This document shows, piece by piece, positions 1-8,125 of a DNA stretch of 64,000 nucleotides. Made by a program: the position numbers and the translations under genes. Location of the stretch: the NCBI GenBank assembly GCA_963775975.1, contig CAVZKX010000002.1, positions 2,542,001-2,606,000 on the forward strand, in the 5' to 3' direction. The notes below the pieces were generated by a model that was given only the letters and a program-made list of their open reading frames with translations, did no database searches and was not told the origin of the DNA. This stretch comes from JANXQG01 sp963775975 (lineage in GTDB: Bacteria; Planctomycetota; Planctomycetia; Pirellulales; Thermoguttaceae). Numbering within the stretch: position 1 is the first letter of the stretch; every line of letters begins with the position of its first letter.

Positions 1-2
1 CC

Positions 3-731
3 AAGGCATTTGCCTCGGTGATAGTCGACCGGATCGTGGGGTTGTACGTTCTGCTGCTCTTCGCCGCGATGGGGCTGCTTATTACTGGTATTTTTCACCG
101 TCGCCCATTGGTTTGTATAGCGGTGTGGGCGGTGGCTGCCGTTTCCACGGCCGGGATTGCGCTGATCCTCGTGCCCGGATTCCTCGAAGGGCTGGACAAA
201 CGACTGGTCTCGACCAACGCCCGACTTGCCAAGGTTCGACACGGGGTCAAGAGTTTGTCGGATGCACTAAAGATCTATCGCGGCGAGCGGCGGGTACTAT
301 TCTGGGCTTGTTTGGCAACGATTCCTGTACATTCGCTCTTAACTGCTTCGATTTTCTTTACATCCTTGGGGCTGCGTTTCGACAAAGTGCCTTTCCGAGA
401 TTATTTCGCCGTTTATCCGGTGAGCAGCATCCTTAGCACGATTCCCTTGCCTGCCGGGCCGCAGGAGTTCGGAATAGTCTCCCTTTATAAGACGGTTCGC
501 GTCCGTGCGGAGGAAAGTAACGGCAGTGACTACGCCGCGCTCACAGCTGCTGAAAAGGCCGCGCAACAAAAGACCTGGCACTTGGAGGGTCTGATCCTGG
601 CACTGATATATCGTCTGAGCACCATTTTGATCGCCCCGATCGGGGCCGCTTATTACTTCCTTGGTGCCAGGAGCGAGGTATCGGAAGTGCTACACCATCA
701 CGAAGACGATGATGTCTCCGCCCCCGATTGA
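3..731 (+). CDS. Flippase-like / lysylphosphatidylglycerol synthase TM-domain protein (5' partial)
   Basis: C-terminal part of a polytopic inner-membrane protein that resembles the lysylphosphatidylglycerol synthase transmembrane (UPF0104, flippase-like) family. The reading frame is open to the window edge, and the in-frame residues KAFASV before the GTG at 18 match the body of the family, so that GTG is internal and the true start lies upstream. Hydrophobic segments are visible near the start of the visible part, around codons 30-50, 90-115 and 190-215. They are followed by a short charged tail rich in His and Asp. The family is associated with lipid or polyprenol-linked export in many bacteria; the substrate cannot be read from this fragment. 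A short perfect hairpin (766-780) follows the stop before rpmA. Confidence 0.7.
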   Translation, partial: KAFASVIVDRIVGLYVLLLFAAMGLLITGIFHRRPLVCIAVWAVAAVSTAGIALILVPGFLEGLDKRLVSTNARLAKVRHGVKSLSDALKIYRGERRVLFWACLATIPVHSLLTASIFFTSLGLRFDKVPFRDYFAVYPVSSILSTIPLPAGPQEFGIVSLYKTVRVRAEESNGSDYAALTAAEKAAQQKTWHLEGLILALIYRLSTILIAPIGAAYYFLGARSEVSEVLHHHEDDDVSAPD

Positions 732-843
732 CGCCATCAGGATTTCTGTCTATAAATAGTGGTTTCCGATCGCGGATCGGGCCGTGCGCGGCGTCGTGCC
801 GCAAGCCGTAAGTTGTATTACTGCATTGGGTTAGGTGATTGTC

Positions 844-1095
844 ATGGCACATAAGAAAGGTCAAGGGTCGAGCCGCAATGGGCGGGATTCCAACTCCCAG
901 CGGCGCGGCGTGAAGCGATTTGGCGGCGAAAAGGTCCGCAGCGGCAACATCCTCGTGCGGCAGGTGGGCACTGTCTTCAAGGCCGGCCAGGGCGTCGGGC
1001 AGGGCAGCGACTATACGCTCTTCGCCCTGGTGGATGGCTTCGTCAAGTTCGACCGCGGCGGCAGCCGGATTCACGTAGTGGCTTCGCTCACTTAA
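844..1095 (+). CDS. rpmA: 50S ribosomal protein L27 (bL27)
   Basis: Component of the large ribosomal subunit whose N-terminus reaches the peptidyl-transferase centre. The 83-residue product begins MAHKKGQGSSRNGRDS, the conserved start of bL27, and continues with GVKRFGGE and the VRQVGTVFKAG core. I chose the ATG at 844 over a GTG three codons upstream because it gives the canonical N-terminus. It is not preceded by rplU (bL21), its usual operon partner. The gene before it is the flippase-like gene, 112 bp away. It is followed at once by a palindrome (1097-1171) and then folD. Confidence 0.97.
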   Translation: MAHKKGQGSSRNGRDSNSQRRGVKRFGGEKVRSGNILVRQVGTVFKAGQGVGQGSDYTLFALVDGFVKFDRGGSRIHVVASLT

Positions 1096-1096
1096 T

Positions 1097-1171
1097 GTAT
1101 TAGGCACACTCCGTGTGCCGTTCCCGGCTTGACGCCACCCTGCTTGACGGCACACGGCGTGTGCCTAATAC
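1097..1171. repeat. Palindromic repeat, family A copy 1
   Basis: Two 25-bp arms (1097-1121 and 1147-1171) are inverted repeats with one mismatch, built on the core GGCACACTCCGTGTGCC. The spacer is 25 bp. It fills the gap between rpmA and folD and ends 3 bp before the folD ATG. A second copy of the family is at 39790-39853. It could act as a transcript hairpin, but it has no T-tract typical of an intrinsic terminator. Confidence 0.85.
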
Positions 1172-1174
1172 GCC

Positions 1175-2038
1175 ATGCCCGCTACTCTCATTGACGGCAA
1201 AGCGCTGGGCGACGAAATCCGCCGCGAGATAGCCGCGGACGTGAGCAAGTTCACGCTGGCAACCGGCGTCAAGCCATGTCTTGCCGCAGTGCTTGTTGGC
1301 GAGGATCCGGCCAGCCAGGTATACGTTCGCAACAAGCAGAAGGCCTGCGAGCAAAACGGACTCACCAGCCGCTTGCATCGTTTGCCCGATACGACCACGA
1401 CGGACGAATTGCTTGCGTTGATCGATCAACTCAACGCCGACCCGGCCGTGCATGGCATCCTCGTCCAATTGCCGCTGCCGAAAGGCGTTGATGCCACTTG
1501 CGTGCTCGATTCAGTCGCGCCGCTAAAGGATGTCGACGCCTTTCATCCGGAGAACGTCGGCCTCATCGTCCAGGGCCGCCCGAGGTTCTTGCCATGTACT
1601 CCGCACGGCATCCAGCAGATACTTATCCGCCGCAAGATTCCCACCGCCGGCGCGCACGTGGTCATCGTCGGCCGCAGCGAGATCGTCGGCAAGCCGATCG
1701 CGCTCATGCTCATGCAAAAGGGGCCGGGCGGCGATGCGACGGTGACAGTCTGCCACAGCAAGAGCCGCGACCTGCCCTCGATCACGCGCCTGGCCGACAT
1801 CCTCGTCGTGGCAATTGGCCGCGCGAAGTTCGTCACAGCCGACATGGTGCGGCCCGGCGCGACGGTCATCGACGTGGGCATCAACCGCACCGACGGCGGT
1901 CTTGTGGGCGATGTCGATTTCGAGCCGGTCCGCCAAGTGGCCGGCGCGATCACGCCCGTCCCCGGCGGCGTCGGCCCATTGACGATCACGATGCTGTTGC
2001 ACAACACGCTGTTGGCGGCTCGGTTCCAAACGGTGTAG
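1175..2038 (+). CDS. folD: Bifunctional methylenetetrahydrofolate dehydrogenase / methenyltetrahydrofolate cyclohydrolase
   Basis: Cytosolic one-carbon enzyme that interconverts 5,10-methylene-, 5,10-methenyl- and 10-formyl-tetrahydrofolate using NADP(H). The 287-residue length is normal for the family. Recognisable elements in order are YVRNKQKAC with the catalytic Tyr and Lys, HGILVQLPLPKG, DVDAFHPENVG, PCTPHGIQQIL, the nucleotide-binding GRSEIVGKP, and PVPGGVGPLTITMLLHNT near the C-terminus. The ATG at 1175 lies 3 bp after palindrome A1, so any ribosome-binding site must lie inside the repeat. Confidence 0.97.
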   Translation: MPATLIDGKALGDEIRREIAADVSKFTLATGVKPCLAAVLVGEDPASQVYVRNKQKACEQNGLTSRLHRLPDTTTTDELLALIDQLNADPAVHGILVQLPLPKGVDATCVLDSVAPLKDVDAFHPENVGLIVQGRPRFLPCTPHGIQQILIRRKIPTAGAHVVIVGRSEIVGKPIALMLMQKGPGGDATVTVCHSKSRDLPSITRLADILVVAIGRAKFVTADMVRPGATVIDVGINRTDGGLVGDVDFEPVRQVAGAITPVPGGVGPLTITMLLHNTLLAARFQTV

Positions 2039-2040
2039 AT

Positions 2041-2097
2041 TGTACTCATCACGCTCCGTCGTGATGGATTCCCCCGCGACGGAGCGTGGAGAGTACA
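2041..2097. repeat. Palindromic repeat, family B
   Basis: Arms 2041-2061 and 2077-2097 are 21-bp inverted repeats with two mismatches (core ACGCTCCGTCG). They start 2 bp after the folD stop and lie between folD and a convergent minus-strand gene. The hairpin may serve both genes as a transcription end, though no T-run follows it. Confidence 0.75.
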
Positions 2098-2128
2098 AGG
2101 TTTTATTGAGGCAAGCTCTTTCTCAACG

Positions 2129-2557
2129 TCAATCCCACCAGCACGCTATCGGCGTGTAGCCATCTGGCACATCTAAATCTTCCGTGTCCACATCTTCCCA
2201 CTGGCCGAGTAAGCACTCGTCTGGTGCCATGTATTTTGGAAACCAAGATTTGACATTCTTAGCGTCCGCAGAAGTAACGATCCATACCGTGTCACTAAAG
2301 GGCCACTCGATGTCAAAGACAAAGATTTGAACGCGAACGTCGACAACCTCGCTTCGCGAGCTAATACGTTGGAGAATGTCGTAAACCTCCTGAGGTTCAG
2401 GAGTCGGCGTACAGTTACAGCAAATGCTGCCGGCGACTGTATTTCCGATAAAATACTCTTCAAGCGTGAGCAATGGCCTCGGTGTGGTAGGATCGTTTAG
2501 GTCGCCATTGCGATTGACTCGTTCGGAGATTAGTTCAAGTGGAGTCATAGCAGTCAA
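2129..2557 (-). CDS. Hypothetical protein
   Basis: I do not recognise this 142-residue protein. It is acidic and soluble with no signal peptide or membrane segment. It contains a Cys pair (ICCNCTP, about residues 45-51), a predicted alpha/beta core with VVDVRVQIFVFDIEWP, and an aromatic C-terminus ending IACWWD. Small acidic Trp-rich proteins of this kind are often polymorphic-toxin immunity proteins, but no toxin gene is adjacent, so that is speculation. An alternative start is the Met three codons downstream. It is convergent with folD across palindrome B. Confidence 0.6.
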   Translation of the reverse strand: MTAMTPLELISERVNRNGDLNDPTTPRPLLTLEEYFIGNTVAGSICCNCTPTPEPQEVYDILQRISSRSEVVDVRVQIFVFDIEWPFSDTVWIVTSADAKNVKSWFPKYMAPDECLLGQWEDVDTEDLDVPDGYTPIACWWD

Positions 2558-2625
2558 AGAGTCTATTGAACGCTATAATTCGGGCATTGAAGTCGGTTGT
2601 ATAGCGGCAGCGCAAGCCCCGCCTT

Positions 2626-2796
2626 TTACTCTAACTCCGCCTCGGAGATAAGCCTATCAAGACGCCCAGCCGCTAGATCATCTTCGATCTGCCGGTCCCA
2701 AGCGTCAGCTTCAAACTGCTGTAGCCACGACATCAACTCCGCGAACTCGCAGCGCGGCAGCTTTGATATCGCGGCCTCTATTTCTGCAACGCTCAT
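2626..2796 (-). CDS. Small putative antitoxin-like protein (orphan)
   Basis: A roughly 56-residue protein starting MSVAEIEAAISKLP and ending in an acidic helical stretch (WDRQIEDDLAAGRLD). This is the layout of small antitoxins found upstream of RelE/ParE-type toxins. The start at 2796 matches that layout; an in-frame ATG 18 codons upstream (2850) is also possible. Related proteins usually end in a basic Arg/Pro tail, and here the frame stops at EAELE, so it may be truncated. No toxin reading frame follows it, so I call it an orphan. Confidence 0.55.
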   Translation of the reverse strand: MSVAEIEAAISKLPRCEFAELMSWLQQFEADAWDRQIEDDLAAGRLDRLISEAELE

Positions 2797-2930
2797 GTGC
2801 AAGACCTCGTATATGCCCGACTCAACTTTACTATATTCGGCTTGGCGCATGAGGTCAACTTACTTCACAAAACACAACTCGCCGGCCGACGCTTGGCCGG
2901 CAGGCGAGCTGCAAAGAAGTCGGAAGTCAA

Positions 2931-5900
2931 TCACGAGCATCCCATGCTATTCCCGCAGTTGTAGCAGAGGTAGCAATTGCCGGCGCGGGCGGTGATCGCG
3001 CCGCAGCGGTCGCAGGAGGGGGCGTCGGTTTGGAAGCTGGCGAACTGGTCGTGCCGCGCGGCATAAGCGGCTTGCGGATCGGCGATGGCGGCAATCCGAA
3101 CAGGCGCGGAGACGGCAACGGCAGGCTTCTTTGCTGCCATCGTGTGTCCGTTCGTGGCGTTACCGCCCGCGCCGTTGGTTCCGTGTCCGTTGCCATTATG
3201 GCCGTTGCCACTATGACCTGAGACACTGTGGCTCGCGCCGTTGGCCGGTCCGTGTCCGTCGCTTACGCTTCGGGTTGGGATCGTCGGCTGGCCCTTGGCA
3301 TCGTGCCCATTCGCCAGCCCGCCAGCCTTCTTGGCGGCGGGCTGAAGCTCTGTTTCCGTGTCTCCTGAAGCAGTCTCTGAGCCGTTGCCGGCTTCGGTGG
3401 GCGAGGCCGGCAACGATTTGTGCATCTCGCCATAGCCGGGCAGGAACGTGATGCCTAGCCAGCGGAAGATGTAGTCCACCAGGCTCTTCGCGATCTTGAT
3501 GTCCGGATTCTTCGTATAGCCCCAAGGTTCAAACCGCGTGTGCGAGAACTTGTTCACGTACACTTCCAGCGGCACACCGTATTGCAGGCTCATCGAGACG
3601 GCCGTGCCGAAGCAATCCATCAAGCCGCCGATCGTGCTGCCTTCCTTGGCCATCGTGATGAACAATTCGCCGGGCCGGCCATCGGGATAGAGGCCGACCG
3701 TGATGTAGCCCTCGTGGCCCGAGATGTTGAACTTGTGCGTGACCGACTGCCGCGTATCCGGAAGCCGCTCGCGCCGTGGCTTGGCGGTTGCCTTTTCGGC
3801 CTTCTCCTTATCGACCTTCTTGGTCGAAAGCGGCTGCACGTCCTTCGAGCCGTCGCGATAAATCGCCAAGGCCTTCAGGCCAAGCCGCCAGCCTTCCATG
3901 TAGGCCTGGCCGACGTCATCGGGCGTCGCTTCCTTGGGCATGTTCACCGTCTTGGAAATCGCGCCCGAGATGAACGGCTGGGCGGCGGCCATCATGCGGA
4001 TGTGGGCCTTCCAGGCGATCGAACGCGTGCCGTGCGCGGCATGGAACGCACAATCGAAGATTGGCAGGTGCTCGTCGGCAAGGTCCGTCGCGCCTTCGAT
4101 CGTGTCGTGCTCGTCGATGTACTTGATGATCGAATCGATCTGGGCGTCGGTGTATCCGATGGTTCGCAGAGCGAGCGGCACCGTCTGGTTGACGATCTTC
4201 AACATGCCGCCGCCGGCCAGCGCCTTGTATTTCACCAGGGCGATGTCCGGCTCGATGCCGGTCGTGTCGCAATCCATCATGAAGCTGATCGTGCCCGTCG
4301 GGGCGAGCACCGTCGCTTGCGAATTGCGGAAGCCGTAGCGACGGCCGCTGACGAGCACCTCGTCCCAAAGCTGCCGCGCGGCGGTCTGGAGATACTTCGG
4401 GCAGTTCTGGATCTGCTCGACCTTCTCCCAGTGCATCTCCATGACGCGAAGCATCGGCTCGCGGTTGGCCTCGTAGCCCTCAAACGGCCCCACCGCGGCA
4501 GCCAGCTCGGCGCTAGTGCGGCAAGCGGCCCCGTGCAGGAGCGCCGTCACCGCGCCGCAGATGCCGCGGGCTTCGTCCGAATCATAGGCCGCGCCGGACG
4601 TCATGATCAGGCTGCCGAGGTTCGAGTAACCAAGACCAAGCGGGCGGAACTTGTGGCTGTTGGCCGCGATCTTCTTTGTCGGATAGCTGGCGTGGTCGAC
4701 CAGGATTTCCTGCGCGATGAAGACGACGCGGCAGGCCGCTTTGAACCGCTCCACGTCGAACGTGCCGTCGTCGCGGCGGAACTTCATCAGATTGATGCTC
4801 GCCAGGTTGCAGGCGGTATCATCCAGGAACATGTATTCGCTGCACGGATTGCTGGCGTTAATGCGTCCCGAGTTCGGGCAGGTGTGCCAGCGGTTGATCG
4901 TCGTATCGTACTGCACGCCCGGATCGCCGCAGGCCCAGGCCGCTTGAGCCATGCGATTGAGCACTTCGCGGGCCGGGTAACTCGGGCCGGCTTTCTTCTC
5001 ATCGGTGACCCAGTGCGTCGTCCAGGTCCGGTCGGCCTCGACGGCCTGCATGAACTCCTCGCTCAAACGGACCGAGAGGTTGGCGTTTTGGTAAAGGATC
5101 GAGTCGTAGGCATCGTTCGGCGGGCAGACGCCGTCGGCTATCAAGGCGCGGGCCTTCTTCTCTTCGCGGTTCTTGCACTCGATGAAATCCATCACGTCCG
5201 GGTGCCAGTCCTTCATCGACTGCATCTTGGCCGCGCGGCGGGTCTTGCCGCCGCTCTTGACCACTGCCGCGATCTGGTCGTAAACCCGCATGAAGGAGAG
5301 CGGCCCCGACGGCTTGCCGCCGCCGGAGAGCTTCTCGCGCTGCGAGCGGAGCGTGCTCAGGTCCGTGCCCGTGCCCGAGCCGAACTTGAAGAGCATCGCC
5401 TCGCTGCGGGCGAGTTCCATGATGTCTTCCATGTTGTCGCCGACGCTCTGGATGAAGCATGCCGACGCTTGCGGATACTCGTAGGGGTTCTCAGGCTGGA
5501 TGACCGTGCTCGTGGCAACGTCCCAGTGCCAATTGCACATCGCGCCCTTGATGCCGTACTGGTGGAACAGGCCGACGTTAAACCAGACGGGCGAGTTGAA
5601 CGAGGCGTACTGCTGTACGCAGAGCCACGCCAGGTCGCGGTAAAAGTTCTCGGCATCGCCGGCGGAGGCGAAGTAGCCGTCCTCCAGGCCCCAGTCGGCG
5701 ATCGTCCGGGCAACGCGATGGACAAGCTGGCGGACGCCCTTCTCGCGCTCGGAAGTGCCGTTCTCACCGTAAAAATACTTGTTCGCCACGACGTTGGTGG
5801 CCAATTGGCTCCAGAACGACGGGATTTCACAGTCCGTCTGCTCGAAGATGACTTCGCCGCCCTCGCCCTTGATGGCAGCCGTTCGCTTTTCCCACTGAAC

Positions 5901-6044
5901 GGTGTCAAACGGGTCCGCCACATCGGTCGGGCAGAACGTGGGCTCGACGGTTAGTCCTAAAGAGGGGTTTCGCGGTGTTTTTGCCGCAGGTCGGTCAGGG
6001 ACAAGTACGGAAGTTTGGACGGATTCAGGGTCTCTGGGATCCAT
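2931..6044 (-). CDS. nrdJ: Adenosylcobalamin-dependent (class II) ribonucleoside-diphosphate reductase
   Basis: Reduces ribonucleotides to deoxyribonucleotides for DNA synthesis using a B12-derived radical, so it works with or without oxygen. The 1,037-residue protein carries the class II core: FKFGSGTGTDLSTLR, NPCSEYMFLDDTACNLASIN with the active-site Cys region, and VLAPTGTISFMMDCDTTG. A TSCPD-type domain follows (around THKFNISGHEGYITVGL), then a C-terminal zinc-ribbon-like block with two CxxC pairs that probably re-reduces the active site. Between these lies a low-complexity linker rich in Asn, Gly and His (DNA about 3130-3330). A GAGG motif lies 7 bases before the ATG at 6044. Two NrdR-like boxes lie about 100-145 bp upstream. 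Confidence 0.96.
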   Translation of the reverse strand: MDPRDPESVQTSVLVPDRPAAKTPRNPSLGLTVEPTFCPTDVADPFDTVQWEKRTAAIKGEGGEVIFEQTDCEIPSFWSQLATNVVANKYFYGENGTSEREKGVRQLVHRVARTIADWGLEDGYFASAGDAENFYRDLAWLCVQQYASFNSPVWFNVGLFHQYGIKGAMCNWHWDVATSTVIQPENPYEYPQASACFIQSVGDNMEDIMELARSEAMLFKFGSGTGTDLSTLRSQREKLSGGGKPSGPLSFMRVYDQIAAVVKSGGKTRRAAKMQSMKDWHPDVMDFIECKNREEKKARALIADGVCPPNDAYDSILYQNANLSVRLSEEFMQAVEADRTWTTHWVTDEKKAGPSYPAREVLNRMAQAAWACGDPGVQYDTTINRWHTCPNSGRINASNPCSEYMFLDDTACNLASINLMKFRRDDGTFDVERFKAACRVVFIAQEILVDHASYPTKKIAANSHKFRPLGLGYSNLGSLIMTSGAAYDSDEARGICGAVTALLHGAACRTSAELAAAVGPFEGYEANREPMLRVMEMHWEKVEQIQNCPKYLQTAARQLWDEVLVSGRRYGFRNSQATVLAPTGTISFMMDCDTTGIEPDIALVKYKALAGGGMLKIVNQTVPLALRTIGYTDAQIDSIIKYIDEHDTIEGATDLADEHLPIFDCAFHAAHGTRSIAWKAHIRMMAAAQPFISGAISKTVNMPKEATPDDVGQAYMEGWRLGLKALAIYRDGSKDVQPLSTKKVDKEKAEKATAKPRRERLPDTRQSVTHKFNISGHEGYITVGLYPDGRPGELFITMAKEGSTIGGLMDCFGTAVSMSLQYGVPLEVYVNKFSHTRFEPWGYTKNPDIKIAKSLVDYIFRWLGITFLPGYGEMHKSLPASPTEAGNGSETASGDTETELQPAAKKAGGLANGHDAKGQPTIPTRSVSDGHGPANGASHSVSGHSGNGHNGNGHGTNGAGGNATNGHTMAAKKPAVAVSAPVRIAAIADPQAAYAARHDQFASFQTDAPSCDRCGAITARAGNCYLCYNCGNSMGCS

Positions 6045-6141
6045 AAATAGACCTCGGTAGCTCAGGGTTCGATTGGCTCTAATTCCATGCCAAATTTACT
6101 GCACATCAGTATAGAGAAAAGACTGACTGTGCCGGCATCCT

Positions 6142-6189
6142 ACCCAACATATTGTATACGTCGTCTCGATAGACCACAATATGGAGGAA
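6142..6189 (-). promoter_or_regulatory. Tandem NrdR-box-like operators upstream of nrdJ
   Basis: Against the NrdR consensus ACACWATATATWGTGT, the 16-mer at 6142-6157 matches 13 positions and the 16-mer at 6174-6189 matches 10. The boxes are offset by 32 bp (16-bp boxes with 16 bp between), which is close to three helical turns and is a spacing used by real NrdR pairs. They lie about 100-145 bp upstream of the nrdJ start, as expected for ATP/dATP-sensing repression of ribonucleotide reductase genes. The second box is weak on its right half. Confidence 0.55.
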
Positions 6190-6709
6190 AGTCTGTCCAA
6201 GTTTAGCCGATTCTCCCAAAGCGTCAACTGCAGGGCGTAAAGATTGTTCTAAAGTCCTATGAGCTTTCGGTTTACGATTTGTTAGGAGCTAGCTAAGCTA
6301 GCGTGACGCGTCGGCGGATGTGGTCGTAAGTTGTTTGACTGTAAAGGGTTGTGAATTGTCGATCGAAGTGAAGAGTTTGGCGAAGAATAGAAAAGATAGG
6401 CGGGATGAGCTTCCTCGAACTGGGGGCCGGAGCGGACCGGTTTACGTTCGCTGTCCATTTGCGCACCGGAAGCAAGAAACACGCGAGGCGGTGCGCAGGA
6501 CGTCGAATGCAAAGCGAGTTGACTCCCCATTGCCGCACAATTAGGCTGGTAGTTGTCGCGGGAACCCTACCAATTGCAGTGCCTTGCCGTGACGTACTGC
6601 CGCAGGAAGCGGGGACTGGCGGCAACCTTTCTCCTGACCGCCTGGGTGCGGCACCGCGGTTTTCGGCAGTTTCTACGCTCCTTTTCTCTCATGGTGAGGC
6701 TCGACGGCT
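6190..6709. other. Gene-free stretch
   Basis: About 520 bp between the nrdJ promoter region and the first Wzz-like gene. Short reading frames occur on both strands, but none has a plausible ribosome-binding site, domain or family resemblance. Apart from a small palindrome around 6286-6302 (AGCTAGCTAAGCTAGC) I see nothing in it. Confidence 0.5.
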
Positions 6710-8023
6710 ATGACTTTACGAAGGTTTCTCGTCGCATTACTGGTTCTCATCATGGTCGCCGTCGGCGTGGCCGTCTGGTGGTTCGGCTTGCTGACCACGC
6801 GGTATACGGCCAAGGCGTGTCTTCTTATCGCACCGCTTGAGCCAACAATACTCTCACGGCCAGGCGAAAAGGTCGACTGGGAGGAATTTGCGATATTCCG
6901 CAATAACCAGGCGAAGTTGATTCGTGAGCGTTTTGTCATCCAGGCGGCGCTACGCAACAACAAACTAAAGAATCTACCCAGCCTCGTGCGTGAGGACGCA
7001 AAGCACAATAGCGTTGCTTGGCTGACCGATCGTATCCATGTCAGCTTTCCCGAGGACAAGAGCGGCATCATGGAAGTCAGCGCCACGCTGCCCGATCCGA
7101 ACGACGCCGCGACAATCGTAAACGCCGTGGTCGAAGCCTACATGGACCAGGTGGTCAATGTCGATCGCCAGAAGCGGCGAGAACGTTACGAAAGCTTGAA
7201 TAACGTCGCCGCGGATAAAGAGGACGAAGTCCGCAGGAAACACGAACAGTTGAAACGCGAATTGGAAAGCATGGGCGCGGGCGACGACCAGACGGCGTCG
7301 CTGCGAGGGCAAATGGCCGTGAGCATATTTGGCGAATACCAGCGACAGCTCCAGGCATTGAAGTTCGATCGGAATGCACTGCAAGGGCAACTTGAGGCGG
7401 CGAATTCGGCGCTGAAGGTCTTGAACGACCCTCAGATCTCCGATCGGAATTCCGTCTCCGAACTCGAAATTTCCGGATTGTTATACAGCGTCCCAGGTTA
7501 CCGTGAATTGTTCACGCGCAAGATGCTGCACGACGTAGATAAGAAGCCGCCGTCGGCCGATTCCAAGTCCCAAACCGCGTTGGAACCTGCCAAGGATGAC
7601 AAGGCCGGCAAAGCGCCGTCGGAATCGGGCGCGGAACATCGCGAATCTAGTGACGCCGAAAATGAAGCCGCAGCGAAAATTCTCGACGAATTGCACGAGC
7701 AGTGCCGCAAGATGCTTACTGACGCCAAACGCATCGAGCTGGAGCGAGAAATCTCCCACCTGACGGCCCGAATTGACATCGCCACCGAGCAAATCCTCGC
7801 GTTCCAGAAGGAAGTGGAATCCAAGGCCCGCGACGCGGACCTCGTCGGCAAATCTCCAGTATCGGCACAAATGCAGCGGGCCGATCTGGAAACCTTAGAG
7901 CGAATCCTCAACCAGGTGGTCGATGAGCGGGAACATCTCAAAATCGAACTAAAGTCGCCGTCGCGCGTTACCGTTTCGGGCGATGCCAACGCTCCCGCGG
8001 CCGTTCCGGAAAACCCCGATTGA
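6710..8023 (+). CDS. Wzz-like chain-length-determinant family protein, long form
   Basis: Membrane-anchored protein of the polysaccharide co-polymerase (Wzz) type. Residues 5-27 form one N-terminal transmembrane segment. The next part ends in the family-like stretch DPNDAATIVNAVVEAYMDQV (about residues 127-146). A long charged segment from about 165 to 405 looks coiled-coil, with a low-complexity Lys/Asp/Ser patch around 280-310. The C-terminus has a short conserved block (ERILNQVVDEREHLKIEL). I see no tyrosine-kinase domain and no clear second transmembrane helix, so it is not a standard full-length Wzz. It is followed by a shortened paralogue. Confidence 0.65.
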   Translation: MTLRRFLVALLVLIMVAVGVAVWWFGLLTTRYTAKACLLIAPLEPTILSRPGEKVDWEEFAIFRNNQAKLIRERFVIQAALRNNKLKNLPSLVREDAKHNSVAWLTDRIHVSFPEDKSGIMEVSATLPDPNDAATIVNAVVEAYMDQVVNVDRQKRRERYESLNNVAADKEDEVRRKHEQLKRELESMGAGDDQTASLRGQMAVSIFGEYQRQLQALKFDRNALQGQLEAANSALKVLNDPQISDRNSVSELEISGLLYSVPGYRELFTRKMLHDVDKKPPSADSKSQTALEPAKDDKAGKAPSESGAEHRESSDAENEAAAKILDELHEQCRKMLTDAKRIELEREISHLTARIDIATEQILAFQKEVESKARDADLVGKSPVSAQMQRADLETLERILNQVVDEREHLKIELKSPSRVTVSGDANAPAAVPENPD

Positions 8024-8125
8024 GACTCGAAATAGGCGGCGACGGGCTGCATCCGTTCTATTGACTAGAGGCAATTTCGACGCGACAATTCGATCGCTAT
8101 TTGTTCGTCATGAGGCTTGGCAACC

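Noticed and set aside
3540..5954. An 804-codon open frame opposite nrdJ
   Set aside because: It is antisense to a certain gene, Arg/Asp/Val/Leu-rich with no family resemblance, and is expected from codon bias in GC-rich DNA.
6282..6625. Short minus-strand frames upstream of the Wzz-like genes
   Set aside because: No ribosome site, no domain and overlapping frames of similar length; treated as noncoding.
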